NCBI GenBank assembly: GCA_020543525.1
Contig: JAHYIO010000006.1
Coordinates: 558,001-622,000, forward strand
Direction of reading: 5' to 3'
DNA length: 64,000 nt
From: Coriolopsis trogii
Taxonomy: Eukaryota; Basidiomycota; Agaricomycetes; Polyporales; Polyporaceae
A program made the position numbers and the translations under genes. How positions within the stretch are numbered: position 1 is the first letter of the stretch; every line of letters begins with the position of its first letter. This document shows, one piece after another, positions 1-11,208 of this stretch. A model generated the notes under the pieces. It saw only the letters and a program-made list of their open reading frames with translations, did no database searches and was not told the origin of the DNA.

Positions 1-33
1 ACCGCGTGCGCTCTCGCGCTCGCGCTCGCACAG

Positions 34-501
34 GGCCATCTCGCGTGATCCCGCCATGTACCCCGATCCGGAGACCTTCAGGCCAGAACGCTTCCTCGAC
101 CCCAGCGTCTTGGACCCGCACAAGTACTTTTTCGGCTTCGGACGGAGGTGAGGGCCCGGCTCCCCCGCACGTTCTCAACGCACGAGTCTGACTCGAGACC
201 GCCGGCTGGCTTGCAGGATATGCCCGGGGCGGCACTTTGCCGACGCCTCGCTGTTCATCGCCGTCGCCTCCGTCCTGCACGTCCTCAACATCGAGCCCCC
301 CACCGACGAGCAAGGCAAACCGTGTCGTGTGGAAGCGAAGTTCGTCACGGAGCAGTTCCTGTCGTGAGTCTGACATGTGTACCATTGAAGTACGGAAAAG
401 GGTGTCTGATGGGGTCCCGCAGATATCCAGCTCCCTTCGAGTGCAAGATCAGCCCTCGCTCGCCCGACGCGACGGAGCTCGTCCGGCGTGGTGGGCCATA
501 A
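34..501 (+). CDS. Cytochrome P450, C-terminal part (5' end outside window)
   Basis: Heme-thiolate monooxygenase; only the last three exons lie in the window (34-147, 217-363, 423-501). The first carries the ERR-triad region (RDPAMYPDPETFRPERF). The junction with the second exon rebuilds the heme-binding loop FGFGRRICPGRHFAD, whose Cys is the axial heme ligand. Both introns (69 and 59 nt) start GTGAG and end CAG, and the frame stays open to the TAA at 499-501, giving an ending ELVRRGGP. The acceptor at 31-33 sets the left edge. The form FGFGRRICPGRHFA is usual for agaricomycete P450s of broad substrate range, so the substrate cannot be named. An alcohol dehydrogenase and a flavin monooxygenase lie nearby, which may or may not be functional clustering. 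Confidence 0.93.
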
Positions 502-1497
502 AGCATCCGCTTTCCTCCTTCATCGATCGTTTCCTAGGTGTGCGACATGGGGGAAGCTACCGTACGGTATCTAGCACTGTACCATGACGACGTACCAAAC
601 AAGACTCTTGAGTCGCGCGCGCCGATAGCCTCACACTCACTCACTCACTCACTCACTCACTCACTCACTCACTCACTCACTCACTCACTCACTCACTCCT
701 TCACTCACTCGACCCATGATGTCCAGTCGTTGTGCCAAGGCACCTCGACAGCCGACATCCCCTCTCTCCTCTCAACGCTGAAGACACGACCGTCTGCCTA
801 GCGGCACCTACATCTTCGCTTAAGCCCGCCGCAGGGTGCACCCACGATACCCACAACACACAGCAACATAACACCCCAAGTGAGCACAGGCCTCAGCGAC
901 CAGTCTCGCAAGACGCGACCGACCGTCGTCCGGCCACGCACGTTCGGAGCCACCAGCACCTCCTGCTTGCAATACCGCGCCTCCGAGTCGGTGATCTGTT
1001 CTGACCGTCGGTGTCTTTAGTGGCAAATAGTGTTTGAGCGTGCTGTCGTTCCATATTGCTTGCAGCACCCCGAGCGGGATACAATTCTCGTGCCTGCACG
1101 CGCTGATTTTGATAGGTTTGCGAGGCGCGCTCCCGCATCGTCGGGGAGCTCCTGCCTGACATGAGCGTCCTGTCCATAAACGCTGTGCTCGCATATACGT
1201 ACTGAGTGCCCACACTTTGAGCTGCTCAAGTTCTCCTCGCTATCGGAAATCCGAGAAGATAGAGCACACTGCGATGCTGGGGGAACATCCTCCGTTCGTA
1301 AACTCCTACAATGCTACACCGTCGAGAACGGATCCGATACTGTACTCTACTTGCTATTCATACACGTGCGAGATGGCGGAGATAGTGATGTTACAAGGCC
1401 TAGCTTAAGTGTCGCAGTCAAGTGTCCTTATCCCAGTGTGTTTTACAAGAGCACATCGAGCCATACTAAGGGTGGATCGCAAGGGGTTGACAGGAGC
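502..1497. other. Intergenic; no supported gene
   Basis: The region between the convergent P450 and alcohol dehydrogenase genes holds the ACTC microsatellite described separately. Short open frames on both strands lack plausible splice partners or motifs. Confidence 0.6.
634..710. repeat. (CACT)n tetranucleotide microsatellite
   Basis: About 19 copies of CACT with a single CT/TT interruption near 699-700, about 130 bp after the P450 stop codon. It lies outside any supported coding exon. Confidence 0.95.
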
Positions 1498-2860
1498 TTA
1501 CTCCTTCATGTTGAGGACCACGCGGCCGACGACCGTGCCCTTCTCGAGGCCCTCGTACGTCCTGCGTAGAAAAGTCAGTCTCGATCGCGAAGCATGTGGA
1601 CAGCCAAGACGTACTCGGCGAGCGCAGACAGAGGCTTGACGGCGTAATGGCACTTGACCTTCCCGCGCGCGGCGATATCGAGCGCCTCGCGCGCGTCCTG
1701 GCGGTTGCCGACGTACGAGCCAATGATGTTGATGCTCTTGACGACGGTGAAGAAGATGTCGGCGCTGAGGCTCGCGCGCGCGGGAAGCCCGACGACCATG
1801 AGCGACCCGCCCATGCGGAGGTAGTCGATCGCCTGCGCGTACGCGGCGGGGTTCGCGGCGGTGACGACTGCGGCGTGCGCGCCGTAGCCGTCGGTGGCGT
1901 CCTTGATGTCCTTGACGAGGTCCTTGGTCTCGCGGAAATCGATCCACTTCTCGGCGCCAAGCTTCATGACGAGCTCCTTCTTTTCGGCGCCGGTGTCTAG
2001 TTACGCGAAGACGACGATGAGTTCCACAAGCTCATAGTGGTGGCATGCAAGGGTACTGACCGACTGCGACCACGCGAAGGCCCATTGCGGCGGCATATTG
2101 GACCGCAAGATGGCCGAGACCTCCTCCTGCACCGGGGAGGACGATCCAGTCACCGATCTTGGTGTTGGAGTACTTGATGGCACGGTACACGGTGATACCC
2201 TGTCAACGTGCGATTAGATTGAGTCATGAGCGCGGCGGGATGAGACTCACAGCACAAAGGATGGATGCCGCCTCGGTGGACTCGAGTGCATTAGGGATAG
2301 GCGTCACGTGGGTGACCCATGAGACGACGTATTGGGAAAAGGTGCCGTCGACGGTGAAGCCGCTGTACTTGCCGTTCAGACAGCCTGACGGAAGCGGTCA
2401 GCGATGACGTCATGGGGTATCAGCAGTGGTGTGTCTGCGCACTCTGCTCGAGGCCTTTGCGGCAGGGCTCGCAGTCCAAGCACGAGTATGCGAGCCACTT
2501 GATGCCCACGCGGTCGCCCAGCTTGACAGGGGAGTTCTGGGTGTGCGCGCCGATGGCGACGATGCGGCCGACACCCTGCGCATATAGTCTGTCAGACGCG
2601 GAAGGGGTCGTCGAGAGAGGAAAGGGCGTTACCTCGTGTCCGCCGATGAGAGGAACCTTGGACGGTAATGGCCAGTCGTTGTTGCGGGCGTGGAGATCGG
2701 TGTGGCAGACACCGGTGCAGTCGAGCTCGACGAGACACTCGCCGGGTGCGAGCTCTTCGGGCTGCTTGACGGGGTGGTTGTCAACGAGCTTGAGGGGCGC
2801 GTCGTGGGCCTCGACGATCGCCGCCTTCTGGGTCTTCGGGATGGTGAACTGGGGGGACAT
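1498..2860 (-). CDS. Zinc-dependent alcohol dehydrogenase (ADH1-type MDR family), 359 aa
   Basis: NAD-dependent oxidation/reduction of primary alcohols and aldehydes, probably cytosolic. Six exons: 2860-2633, 2575-2443, 2384-2251, 2199-2061, 1996-1615, 1561-1498; phases agree throughout and give 359 codons plus TAA. The N-terminal catalytic domain has the zinc-ligand segments CTGVCHTD and GGHE. The structural-zinc lobe [15 protein letters not shown] has its fourth Cys supplied across the exon 2-3 junction. The Rossmann domain shows [11 protein letters not shown] followed by VAVDTG; the Asp suggests NAD rather than NADP. Length and ending (GRVVLNMKE) fit fungal ADH1. The ATG at 2860 is chosen because [14 protein letters not shown] is the usual family start. 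It converges on the P450. Confidence 0.96.
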
Positions 2861-5115
2861 GGTCGAGTGCAGTCTGGGGGATGTGGTGAGGGCCGGGGAG
2901 CAGCGAGCGGCGAACTTATATACGGGGCGAGGAGGTGTCAGGCGGTGAGAAGCTGCGCGGACGAGAGAAGTCACGCCCCGGAGATGCGATGGTGACATGT
3001 CTGCACAAAACATCCGACGTCTGCTTTTAACGTCGCGAAGCACGCCCGATATGGCTTTCCGTACGCTTGTCGTCCTCGTCCGCCAATCACAAGCCCGCCC
3101 AGGAGTGCTCTCTCCCTATCTCGCCCTGACCAACTCTCGACCAGCCTCGATCAGGGCTTTCGTCCGGAGCGCAATGCTCACCGTCCATGCGACCATCGTC
3201 TACGGCCACCGGAGGCGTCACAGGGGCTGGCCAGCCGGGCTCCCGCCTAGAATCGACCCCAGTCTGGGTCGCTCTCAGACCTCATCCAGCGCCAGGTCAT
3301 ACATCGCACTCATCCAGGCCTAGACACGTTGTGCCTCTCCTAGACCATTTGGCTTGCAATCAGTCGACGGCCCCACAGCAGTGAGCAGTCCAGCAATATT
3401 GGAGAGAGGCGACAGAGAATCGCGAAGCGGGCCGATTAACATCTCGCCGGCAACTGCCGTGCATCCGTATTGGGCAGTCACTTCTAGCGCCCGTTCTCCG
3501 TGCTGACTCGCGCACGTCTTCAGAGTTTGTACGTCTCCGACGCCTACCGCTCTTTTGACATGACCAACCTGATGTCTTGGAGAAATCACAGTAGCCTCCT
3601 GCCAATCCCGTGGCCGCCAACCCTTTCCGATTGACGTCCGTACTCCATCTGCGGGCTGCCGCACTTCCCACTAACACGCACTGCGACGCGCGCAGCGGAG
3701 AGCACGAGACCACCGCCACTTCACAGAGACTCTGAGAGTAGTTTGGGGGCTTGATGCCTATCAGAAAGCACGCAGAGATATAGACACGTCTTCGCGTGCC
3801 TTGGCTACAACGGATCCATGGCCTTCCAAAACTTCGCATGCACCCTCCACCTTCCTCTGCCCGCAAGGGCTTCGCGATGCCGGCATGTCCCCCCACCTTT
3901 CGTAACTTCCTGTGCTTTCCCCAGATCGCATGACACCCCCTAGTTTGCGGGGTCAGATTCTGCGACTCGCGAGGCCTCGGAAGCGAAGTTCGTGTGTCGC
4001 ATGATGTTTCCTTGCCATTACCGACGGACCATGTCGTGTCAGCTCTCTGATGAGACTCCTCCTTCGTCCATGGCGTTGTGCATCGCATTGCATTATCTGC
4101 GGATACGTCGACCCTATCAGCCGCTGCCTCATGTCGATGAACGCCACATCTTTGCGACGGCCATCTGTCCGTGGCTTGCTCGATATTATCAGCCTGTCTG
4201 GATGTCTTGTCGATAAACGCTTGTTTACCTGACGTTCTCAATTAGCGCCTGTCACCTGTGCTGCTCTTGCTGGCCGTCACGGCTCTGCGAGTCGGAGGGC
4301 GTGAGACTAAATACCGGTGGCCGGCGAGCGCTTCGAACAGGGCGGCATCCGTGCGGTCTTGAAGAGCGCGGTTGGGGGCAGGCGGTATGTCGAGCACGAA
4401 GACGCCGCGCGCCCAAGTGGACGATGAAGCTCTAACACACGCCCGGGAAGCCGTGCGCCTCTGGGTGCGCGGAGCCCATCTGCATCCACGTAGGCTGGTT
4501 ACATACACATGCGGACGCGCGGTAAGGTCATGCGAGTGCGCATCGGGCATTCCAAAAGTTTGCGACGTGAGCGCTGTCTGCGCGACGCAGTCATGAGACC
4601 CAACGCCCACAGTGGCTATTGAGTGAGCACCCGCATGCACCCACGATCGCTCCAGACTGCAGCAGCCATCGAGCACTCGCTGTGCATGTAGTACATCAGC
4701 CTCTCCTCCGCCCCCGCGCGCGCTGTCCCACGTTCATCCCTCTCCCCATACCAAACCCCCGGGCCCAAACGAGGTTGAGTCGTGGGCGAGCTTGTCAGCT
4801 CGGAGTTGTCTCCCTTCGACGGAATAGAGTTGGAGCGCGTGTTATCCGTGGAGGCAGGGTTGAGCTCCGAGCTGGCAGTAGGCATTTCGCGTCGAGCGGA
4901 GGAACTTCAAACTTCGGCGCAAAGTGTTCGCGCACTCAACAGCCTGAGGCGGGGATCCAAGCATCTGCAAACACAGAGCACATAATATAAAGGTATTCAG
5001 TACGGACAGGAAATATAGAAAACAGACGTACTACCTTCGGCCAAGAGACCAGTCTCCCTCAGTTACTCTCCAGTGACCAGTACTAAGTACAGGGACTTGG
5101 ATGTCAGATACTCGA
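2861..5115. other. Intergenic, 2.2 kb; no supported gene
   Basis: This is the promoter side of the alcohol dehydrogenase plus unassigned sequence. A minus-strand open frame of 293 codons (4241-3360) is rich in Arg, Cys and Ser and has no recognisable domain, so it was not called. A smaller overlapping minus-strand frame around 3600-3320 has more protein-like composition but no supporting splice context; it may be a relic. Confidence 0.5.
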
Positions 5116-5270
5116 CTAGACGGTGAAATAGACGATAGGACCCGGACCCACTTTCTTCTTTCCATGGTCGATTTGAGAAAGCTTAATGGAGTTGTCCCCA
5201 GTGGGCGGGTTGAGATTGAGGGTCCAGCTTGAGTACGACTCGAGCTCAGACTCGGAGTGGTTCAACGGGA
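5116..5270 (-). CDS. Possible 3' exon of an unidentified small gene, or a relic
   Basis: The minus strand reads about 50 codons of good composition (ESELESYSSWTLNLNPP..., then GKKKVGPGPIVYFTV) to a TAG at 5116-5118. A weak acceptor (GGGAG) would start it near 5270. An overlapping minus-strand frame from 5551 to 5246 also looks protein-like but is in another phase, and no convincing intron joins the two. The 5' part of any such gene would overlap the first exons of the flavin monooxygenase on the other strand. Function unknown; it could be a gene remnant. Confidence 0.3.
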
Positions 5271-5472
5271 GCTCCAGTCCAAAGCTCCCAAATCACATGT
5301 GAGCGACTAAGTCGGCTGTCCGTCCCGAATGGGGTGTACTCCTCATTCCAGCAAGAGATCTGAGATCCGAACGCTGATATACTTGCAATCTGGCCGGCGG
5401 CCGCAGATCCTCCCATCCAGTCATCCTTCAGTACTTCAGTGCTCGCCTCCCCATCTGCGTTTCTTGCAAAAC

Positions 5473-7344
5473 ATGGATCTGCTACCGAGTACATAAGCTC
5501 ATTGCCTTCGCTCGCCGTCTCGCTCACCGGTGCTTTCTCAAGATGCGGCACTCGAAGCTGCCTGGCCAGGGACCAAGCAGCAGCAGCAGCATATCTGTGT
5601 CATTGGAGCAGGGCCTGCCGGTCTATCTGCCCTCAAGATCATAAAGGATTCAATGCAGTTTAAGCAAGGTCTTTGGACTGCTACTGCGTTTGAAGCGCGG
5701 AACAATGTGGGTGGTATATGGTGAGAGCCAAGTTCAGCACTCAGACTATCGTTCGGGAGAGTATGTGCATGCAGTTAGCGATTGAATGTACCCATTGCTC
5801 CCGAAGGGTATATGACAGACTACACTGTGTGTTTCTAACCACCCGAATACGACAGGCTGCCTGCACCGCCAATCGATGATCCGCCATTGACGCCTCTGTA
5901 CCACTCGCTCACGACGAACTTGCCGCACCCAGTCATGGCCTATACGTCGTATTCCTTTCCGCCCAGTACTCCTCTTTTCCCACCTGCATCAACGGTCCTC
6001 AAGTATCTCGAAGACTATGCTGCGCACTTTGACCTCACACCGCACATTCGTCTCAGCACCCCCGTGCTCTCTGCAACGCCCGACGCCACGACGGGCAGTT
6101 GGACCGTCGTCGTGCGCTCCCCGACCGCAAGCGGCACTGCGGTAGAAGAAACGCACACATTCGACTACCTCATCGTGGCCAACGGACACTACCGCTACCC
6201 TCGGCTGCCCTCAACGCCCGGTCTCGACGGCTGGCTCGCCGCAAAGAAAGCGACGCACGCAGTGTCCTACCGCATGCCAACCGACTACGGCTCCGCACGC
6301 ACGATCGTCGTCGTCGGAGCAGGCCCAAGCGGACAAGACCTCTGCACAGACCTGCTCGCCTCCGGCCGTACGGTCGTGCACTCCATCACCGGCGCCGCAA
6401 GCGAGGACCTCCACGACGGCCGGCTCAAGCTGCGTCCCCGCATCGCGCGCTACCTCCCCCTCTCTCCCGGCGGTACGGAGGGTGGCCGCGTCGTCTTCGT
6501 CGACGGCACCGAGCAGGACGGGATCGACCATGTCGTGCTCGCCACAGGCTACAAGACCGCCTTCCCCTTCTTCCCCCCTTCCTTCCTCCGCCCCGCCCCG
6601 CCCCCACCCTGCCCGCCTCTCCCCGACGCGCTCCACAACTCGACATACCACGTCTTCCCACTCGCGCGCCACATCTTTCCCCTCGTCCCCTCCGGCCGCC
6701 GCTCCGCCGCTCCCACCTCGACCTCGACCTCGCCCGAAGAGCCCGGCCCGTGGGCCCGCTGCGCATTCCTCGGCCTCCCCGTCCGCGTCGCGCCCTTCCC
6801 CCTCCTCGAAGCCCAAACGCACGCCGTCCTGCACGTCTTCGCGCACCCGTCCAGCCTCGACCCGACCCAGGAGGCGCTCGACGTCGTCGCCCGCTACGAG
6901 ACGCTCCGCGCGCGCCTCTCTCCGGCCCCATCTCGCCCGCCGACAGTCCACGACGAGAACGAGAACGGGAAGGAAAGCGAGCAGGAGCAGGAGCAGGAGC
7001 ACGGGCGGGAGGAGGACGGGGAGGAGGACGGGGAGGAGGACGGGGACGGCCTCGAGCGCGCGATCGCAGCCGCCTGGCACCGCTTCGACGGCCACGAGCA
7101 GTTCGCCTACCGCGACGCCCTCCACGCGCTCGCCTCCTCCTCCTCCCGCGTGCCCGCGTGGGAGATCGAGATGTACGACGCCAAGGCCGTCCTGCGCGAA
7201 GAATGGCGCGACCTCGAGCGGCTCGGACAGGCCGACGACTGGGTCCGCGGTGTCGGCGAGAACGGTGTCGGGGAGTGGGTCTCGCTCATGCGGAGGCTGC
7301 TCAGGCGGGCGGAGGAGAGGCACCCGGAGAGGAGTCGGCTGTGA
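5473..7344 (+). CDS. Flavin-containing monooxygenase, 560 aa
   Basis: FAD/NADPH-dependent oxygenase. Exons 5473-5488, 5543-5720, 5856-7344. The start is an ATG with A at -3 in a 16-nt first exon. A 54-nt intron (GTACAT...CTCAAG, with a CTCAC branch site) joins it in frame, which is needed because the second exon has no ATG. The FAD site is VIGAGPAGLSALK (about residues 22-34) and NNVGGIW follows it. The NADPH site is VVVGAGPSGQDL, and an ATGY-type motif (LATGYKTAF) precedes the C-terminal half. The FMO identifying motif is only loosely kept (LDGW...THAVSYR). A Glu/Asp/Gln-rich insert, coded near 6955-7050 by tandem GAGGACGGG-like units, interrupts the C-terminal part. The 135-nt second intron is long but has no better split. 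Confidence 0.9.
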
Positions 7345-7819
7345 TCGTTTTCCGGTCGGAGGGTGGTGGTAGTGTAGGGAGACTGGCTGACGTTGGCGAC
7401 ATTATGAGAACATGGCATGCGTATACATTTAAGCACACGCATACTCTTCTGGCATGCGCAGGAGGTACACGACGGACGAACACGCCTTCGATGGGCAATG
7501 TCGGTGTAGAAATAGACTCAGGCATGACATTGGAAGAATGGTGGTATATACGTGTATGATCGGTTCAAACTCAACAAATAATAGAATGTGTGGTCTGTGG
7601 TATCGGTATATGCGCGAGTGCACCATCTCGTACGCCCGTACAAAAGGATCAAAACAGCGCACTCTGTAGAAATACGTATCACAATCGGCTAGCAACAATT
7701 CGAGCTATAGTACAATCGTCCATAACCAGGAGGTCTTACAACCCACCCACAAGGCAAGTCACCTCCATCGACCGTCGACCCCATATCGCCTCCCACACAC
7801 AAACAGACTGCGCCCCCGC
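7345..7819. other. Intergenic between two convergent genes
   Basis: Shared 3' flank of the flavin monooxygenase and the membrane-channel gene. It is AT-richer than the flanks and contains no supported gene. Confidence 0.6.
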
Positions 7820-10800
7820 TCACTCCCACTGCTCCTTCTCATCCGGCGGCGGCCCCGAAATATCCACATGCCCCTTCCCGTCCATAACCGCATCCTTCGT
7901 CGACACATCCACCCCCGCCTCCCGACACGCCCGCTCCTCCTCGTCCCCGAGCCCGAGCGGGTCCCGCGGGATCCACACGATCGGCGCCGGCTCCACGCTC
8001 GCCGGGTGGTAAAAGTCCTTCGGCCCCGCCTCCTCGTCCACGCCCGGCATCGAGTTCTCCCTCGTCGGCCCGCCCTCCGCCTGTGCCTCGACGTCCACAT
8101 CAACGTCCCGGTCGTCCATCTCCATGTCCGCGACCTTGCTCTTGGTGGCCTTGCCCGAACACTCGTCGATCGAGCCAGATGGGGAAGACCGCTTGCGCAC
8201 CTCCCGCTTCTCCGTGCTCGACGTCTTCCCGTCCTTGACCGACGCCTCCTCGTCCAGCTCCTGGGCCGCTGCCGACACATTCTCGTCCTTCCCATGGGCC
8301 AGCTCCGCCAGCGTCAGCGGCAAATAGTTGATGAGCGGCCCGTACGAGTTCCGCATGATGATCTGGAAGAACGCCGTGAACGCAATCAGGACGATCATGA
8401 GCGCGCCTTCCGGGACAGCCTTCGCGAGGAAGAACAGCGCCGCGAGGACGATCTGCTGTATGTAGAGTCCGACAAACACATGCTGGAGCGCCTTGGGGAA
8501 GAAGAGCCCGCCAGTCTCGCCAGACTTGGACCCGCCCTCGAGCTGCCACATGAACAGGTACTTCCACATGTGGTAGAAGAGGAAGAACGTGGCGAGCGAG
8601 AGACCGTTGATGATCGGGGAGATGATGCTATATGCGAGAGCTACCGACAACCCGACGTGAACACTTGTAAGCTGGAAAGAAAGGCGGAAACGTACTGATG
8701 ACGACGAGCAGTGTGATCGTCGGGAAGAGCGTACCCCAAGCGACCGAACGCATCGTGAACTTGATGGCGTAAATCGAACGAGGGGTGGAACCGAGGATGA
8801 ACAGCTTCACGTAGTAGAGCACGAGCGGGACGGCCTGCAAAAATCCAGAGGCGGTACCCGTCAAGCCTTGAAGGATGATGTACCTGACTCAAGAGTTAGC
8901 GATTGTGCGAGATACGAATGAGTGTTGCCACATACGTCAAGAAGAACGTGGAGGCCTTGGGCAAGTTCGCTGCGAGCAAGTTGGGGATGGACGTAGGGTC
9001 ATTGACCAGGTCGGGGAGAGCTGCGATGATTCCAGACGAGAGGGTGACAATCAAGAACGAGTTCTACAAGAAGCCAAATCGTCATTGAGCTACAACCAAT
9101 AACAAGAACTGGAAGTACTCACGATGACTTGGAAGATAAAGTACCGAGTCATGAGACTCAACTCGATAGCGGTCCGCTGCGGCATGCCCTCGAAGCGCGC
9201 AAGAAGACGCAAGATGATAGGGAGCAGCATCATCAAAATGGCGAGCAGCGCGGGGGGGAGGATACCAGAAATAATGCCAACGATGACAGCGGGCAGGTCG
9301 CACAGCCATGCAAGCCAACTGTATGTCGCGCACAACGAGTGCACGTTGGACACAACACCGATGAAGGCGACAGGAATGGCCCAAACGATGACCAAACCGA
9401 TCGTGATGCACCAACTGACGGCGGACCGTACACGGGCTTCGTATGGGTTCATGTTGAGGTTGCTCCAGACAATGTCGTCAGGCGAGACACCGACGCTGGC
9501 GGCTTGCATGCGGTACGGCATGTGGTGAGTGAGGACCTGAGCGGCCATATGCGCCGCAATCTGCTGGTTGAAAAGCACGAACGCCGAGTTCAAAGGCGGG
9601 TACGTCTGGGACGAAGCGGGATCGGCTTTGAGGGCATCGGGATGGTTTGTTTGGGGTGCAGGGAGCGAAGAGGTGTTGGAGACATCGCGGGCGAGTATCT
9701 TGCGCGCGGTACGGAGCTCAGCGTTAGTCTCAGCGAGTTCCTGGCGGGCCCACTCGATAGTGTCGACCTTCTTGCCCATGAACGGGAGGCCGAACGGAAG
9801 GAAGCCAACGGGAGGCAGACGGTGAGTGGGACGCTTGTTGCGGGGCACGAGCTTTTCCGCGAGCGAGATTTCTCCCCTCTCAGTGTCGATAATGCTGGGA
9901 TCGGTGAGCGGACGGCCATCGTTGTTTGCAGTGTCCACCGACATGCGCTTGCTCTTCTTGTTCGCCTTGGCCTCTGCCTTCAGTTTCTTGTTGTGCAGCT
10001 TGACGGCAGTGTTGATGAGCGAAGTCTCGGCGGACTCCAACATCTTCGCGGCTTTCTGGCGGCGCTCGTAGAGGTCGGGCATTTCTTTGAGGTCGCGGTT
10101 CAGCCAGACTTTAGCTACGCCACCGGGGAGGTGCGAGAAAAGGCTGCTGATTGCCGACTCTGTGAGGTAGCGGCGGGGAACACCAGTGATGAGAACGGTG
10201 CTGGCCTTGGGCGAGGATGCATTCTGAGGATCAATGAGCCATTTCTGGCGGGTGGTAACAAAGTGTTTAAGCTCATAGCGGATGTTCCACCAGATCCAGA
10301 TGGTGAAGAACCATGCGAGGATTAGATGTGCTGCATAGCGGCCCCGCTTGTCCTGGGCGACATTACCGAAGATGAAACGGTCAAGACCCTCGTGGTTGTC
10401 GACTTGTGTGTTGACAGACGTGATGGGAAGGAGGATGATCCAGGAGAGGAGCCAGATAGGGAGGAGAATGCGGACCATCATGCGGAGAAAGCGCACGAAG
10501 AAGTAAGCGTCCATGCCGGACTTTGTACGGATGTCGCGGTAGTCGGCCATGAAGACAGCATATGGCCATAACAAGGCATTCTTTGTGAGTTCGGCCGCAC
10601 GGCGACTGGAAGGGAATGTGATCAGCTTCACTTGCATTAGAGAACACTCGCAGAAGTGTATGGGCGTCGCAACAGTCACACGGCGAACATGTCCCACAGA
10701 AGACGTCCTCTTCGTAACCTCCCGTTCTTGCGGAGAAAATAGGGCACATCTGGGCAATGTGCAGCAAAGGCGCGAGGTCTGGGAACATGGTTGCGAGGAG

Positions 10801-11208
10801 CCGCCGCAGCGGCCCCAGAACCTCACTTACGGCCGTACCCCTCCAGAACGTGGTGCTTATCTCTGCGCGCGGTGGCAGCAGCGACACGACCCCATACCCT
10901 CAAGCCGCCATCGACAACGACGCCGCGACTCATCGCCGGAAGAGCCAAGACTTGGCCTTTCGCCGAGACCACGACGAGATAAAACTCACCTCTTTGGGGG
11001 TATATATGTGCGAGGCTGGTAGATTGCGGGGAAGAAAGGACGGACGAGGGTGAAGATTCCGAGCTCGATGCCGAAGACGGCCAAGTTGAAGACGAGGGCG
11101 GTGACGAAGGTCGAGGTGGACGCGCTCGTGGCGTTATTTAGATTGGATGACCTGGGAGGGGCGTGAGCAACAGCGGAGACGATAGAGGAAATGGAGGAGG
11201 ACGTACAT
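7820..11208 (-). CDS. CSC1/RSN1-type (DUF221, OSCA/TMEM63-like) membrane channel, about 927 aa
   Basis: Multipass protein of the calcium-permeable, stress-gated channel family. Coding exons: 11208-11207 (the AT of the start codon), 11151-10990, 10605-9123, 9063-8936, 8883-8696, 8640-7820. The N-terminal TM segment (TALVFNLAVFGIELGIF) lies in the second exon. The third has the family hallmark DAYFFVRFLRMMVRILLPIW, the cytosolic RNA-binding-like domain with ITGVPRRYLTE, and the start of the RSN1_7TM domain. Remaining helices (IILQGLTGTASGFLQ, ALQHVFVGLYIQQIV) fill the last exons, followed by an acidic polar tail. The start is AT|G across a 55-nt intron. If the upstream ATG at 11367 is used, the protein gains about 54 Pro/Ser-rich residues. 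The 384-nt second intron is an outlier and contains cryptic exons. Confidence 0.93.

Noticed and set aside
634..710. Repeat array resembling a CRISPR or regulatory array
   Set aside because: It is a simple tetranucleotide microsatellite without spacers, in a eukaryotic genome.
3360..4241. 293-codon minus-strand open frame
   Set aside because: Composition is dominated by Arg, Cys, Ser and short basic runs, with no domain, no start context and no splice partners.
6211..7323. 370-codon minus-strand frame
   Set aside because: Antisense to the GC-rich last exon of the flavin monooxygenase; it is a by-product of codon bias on the opposite strand.
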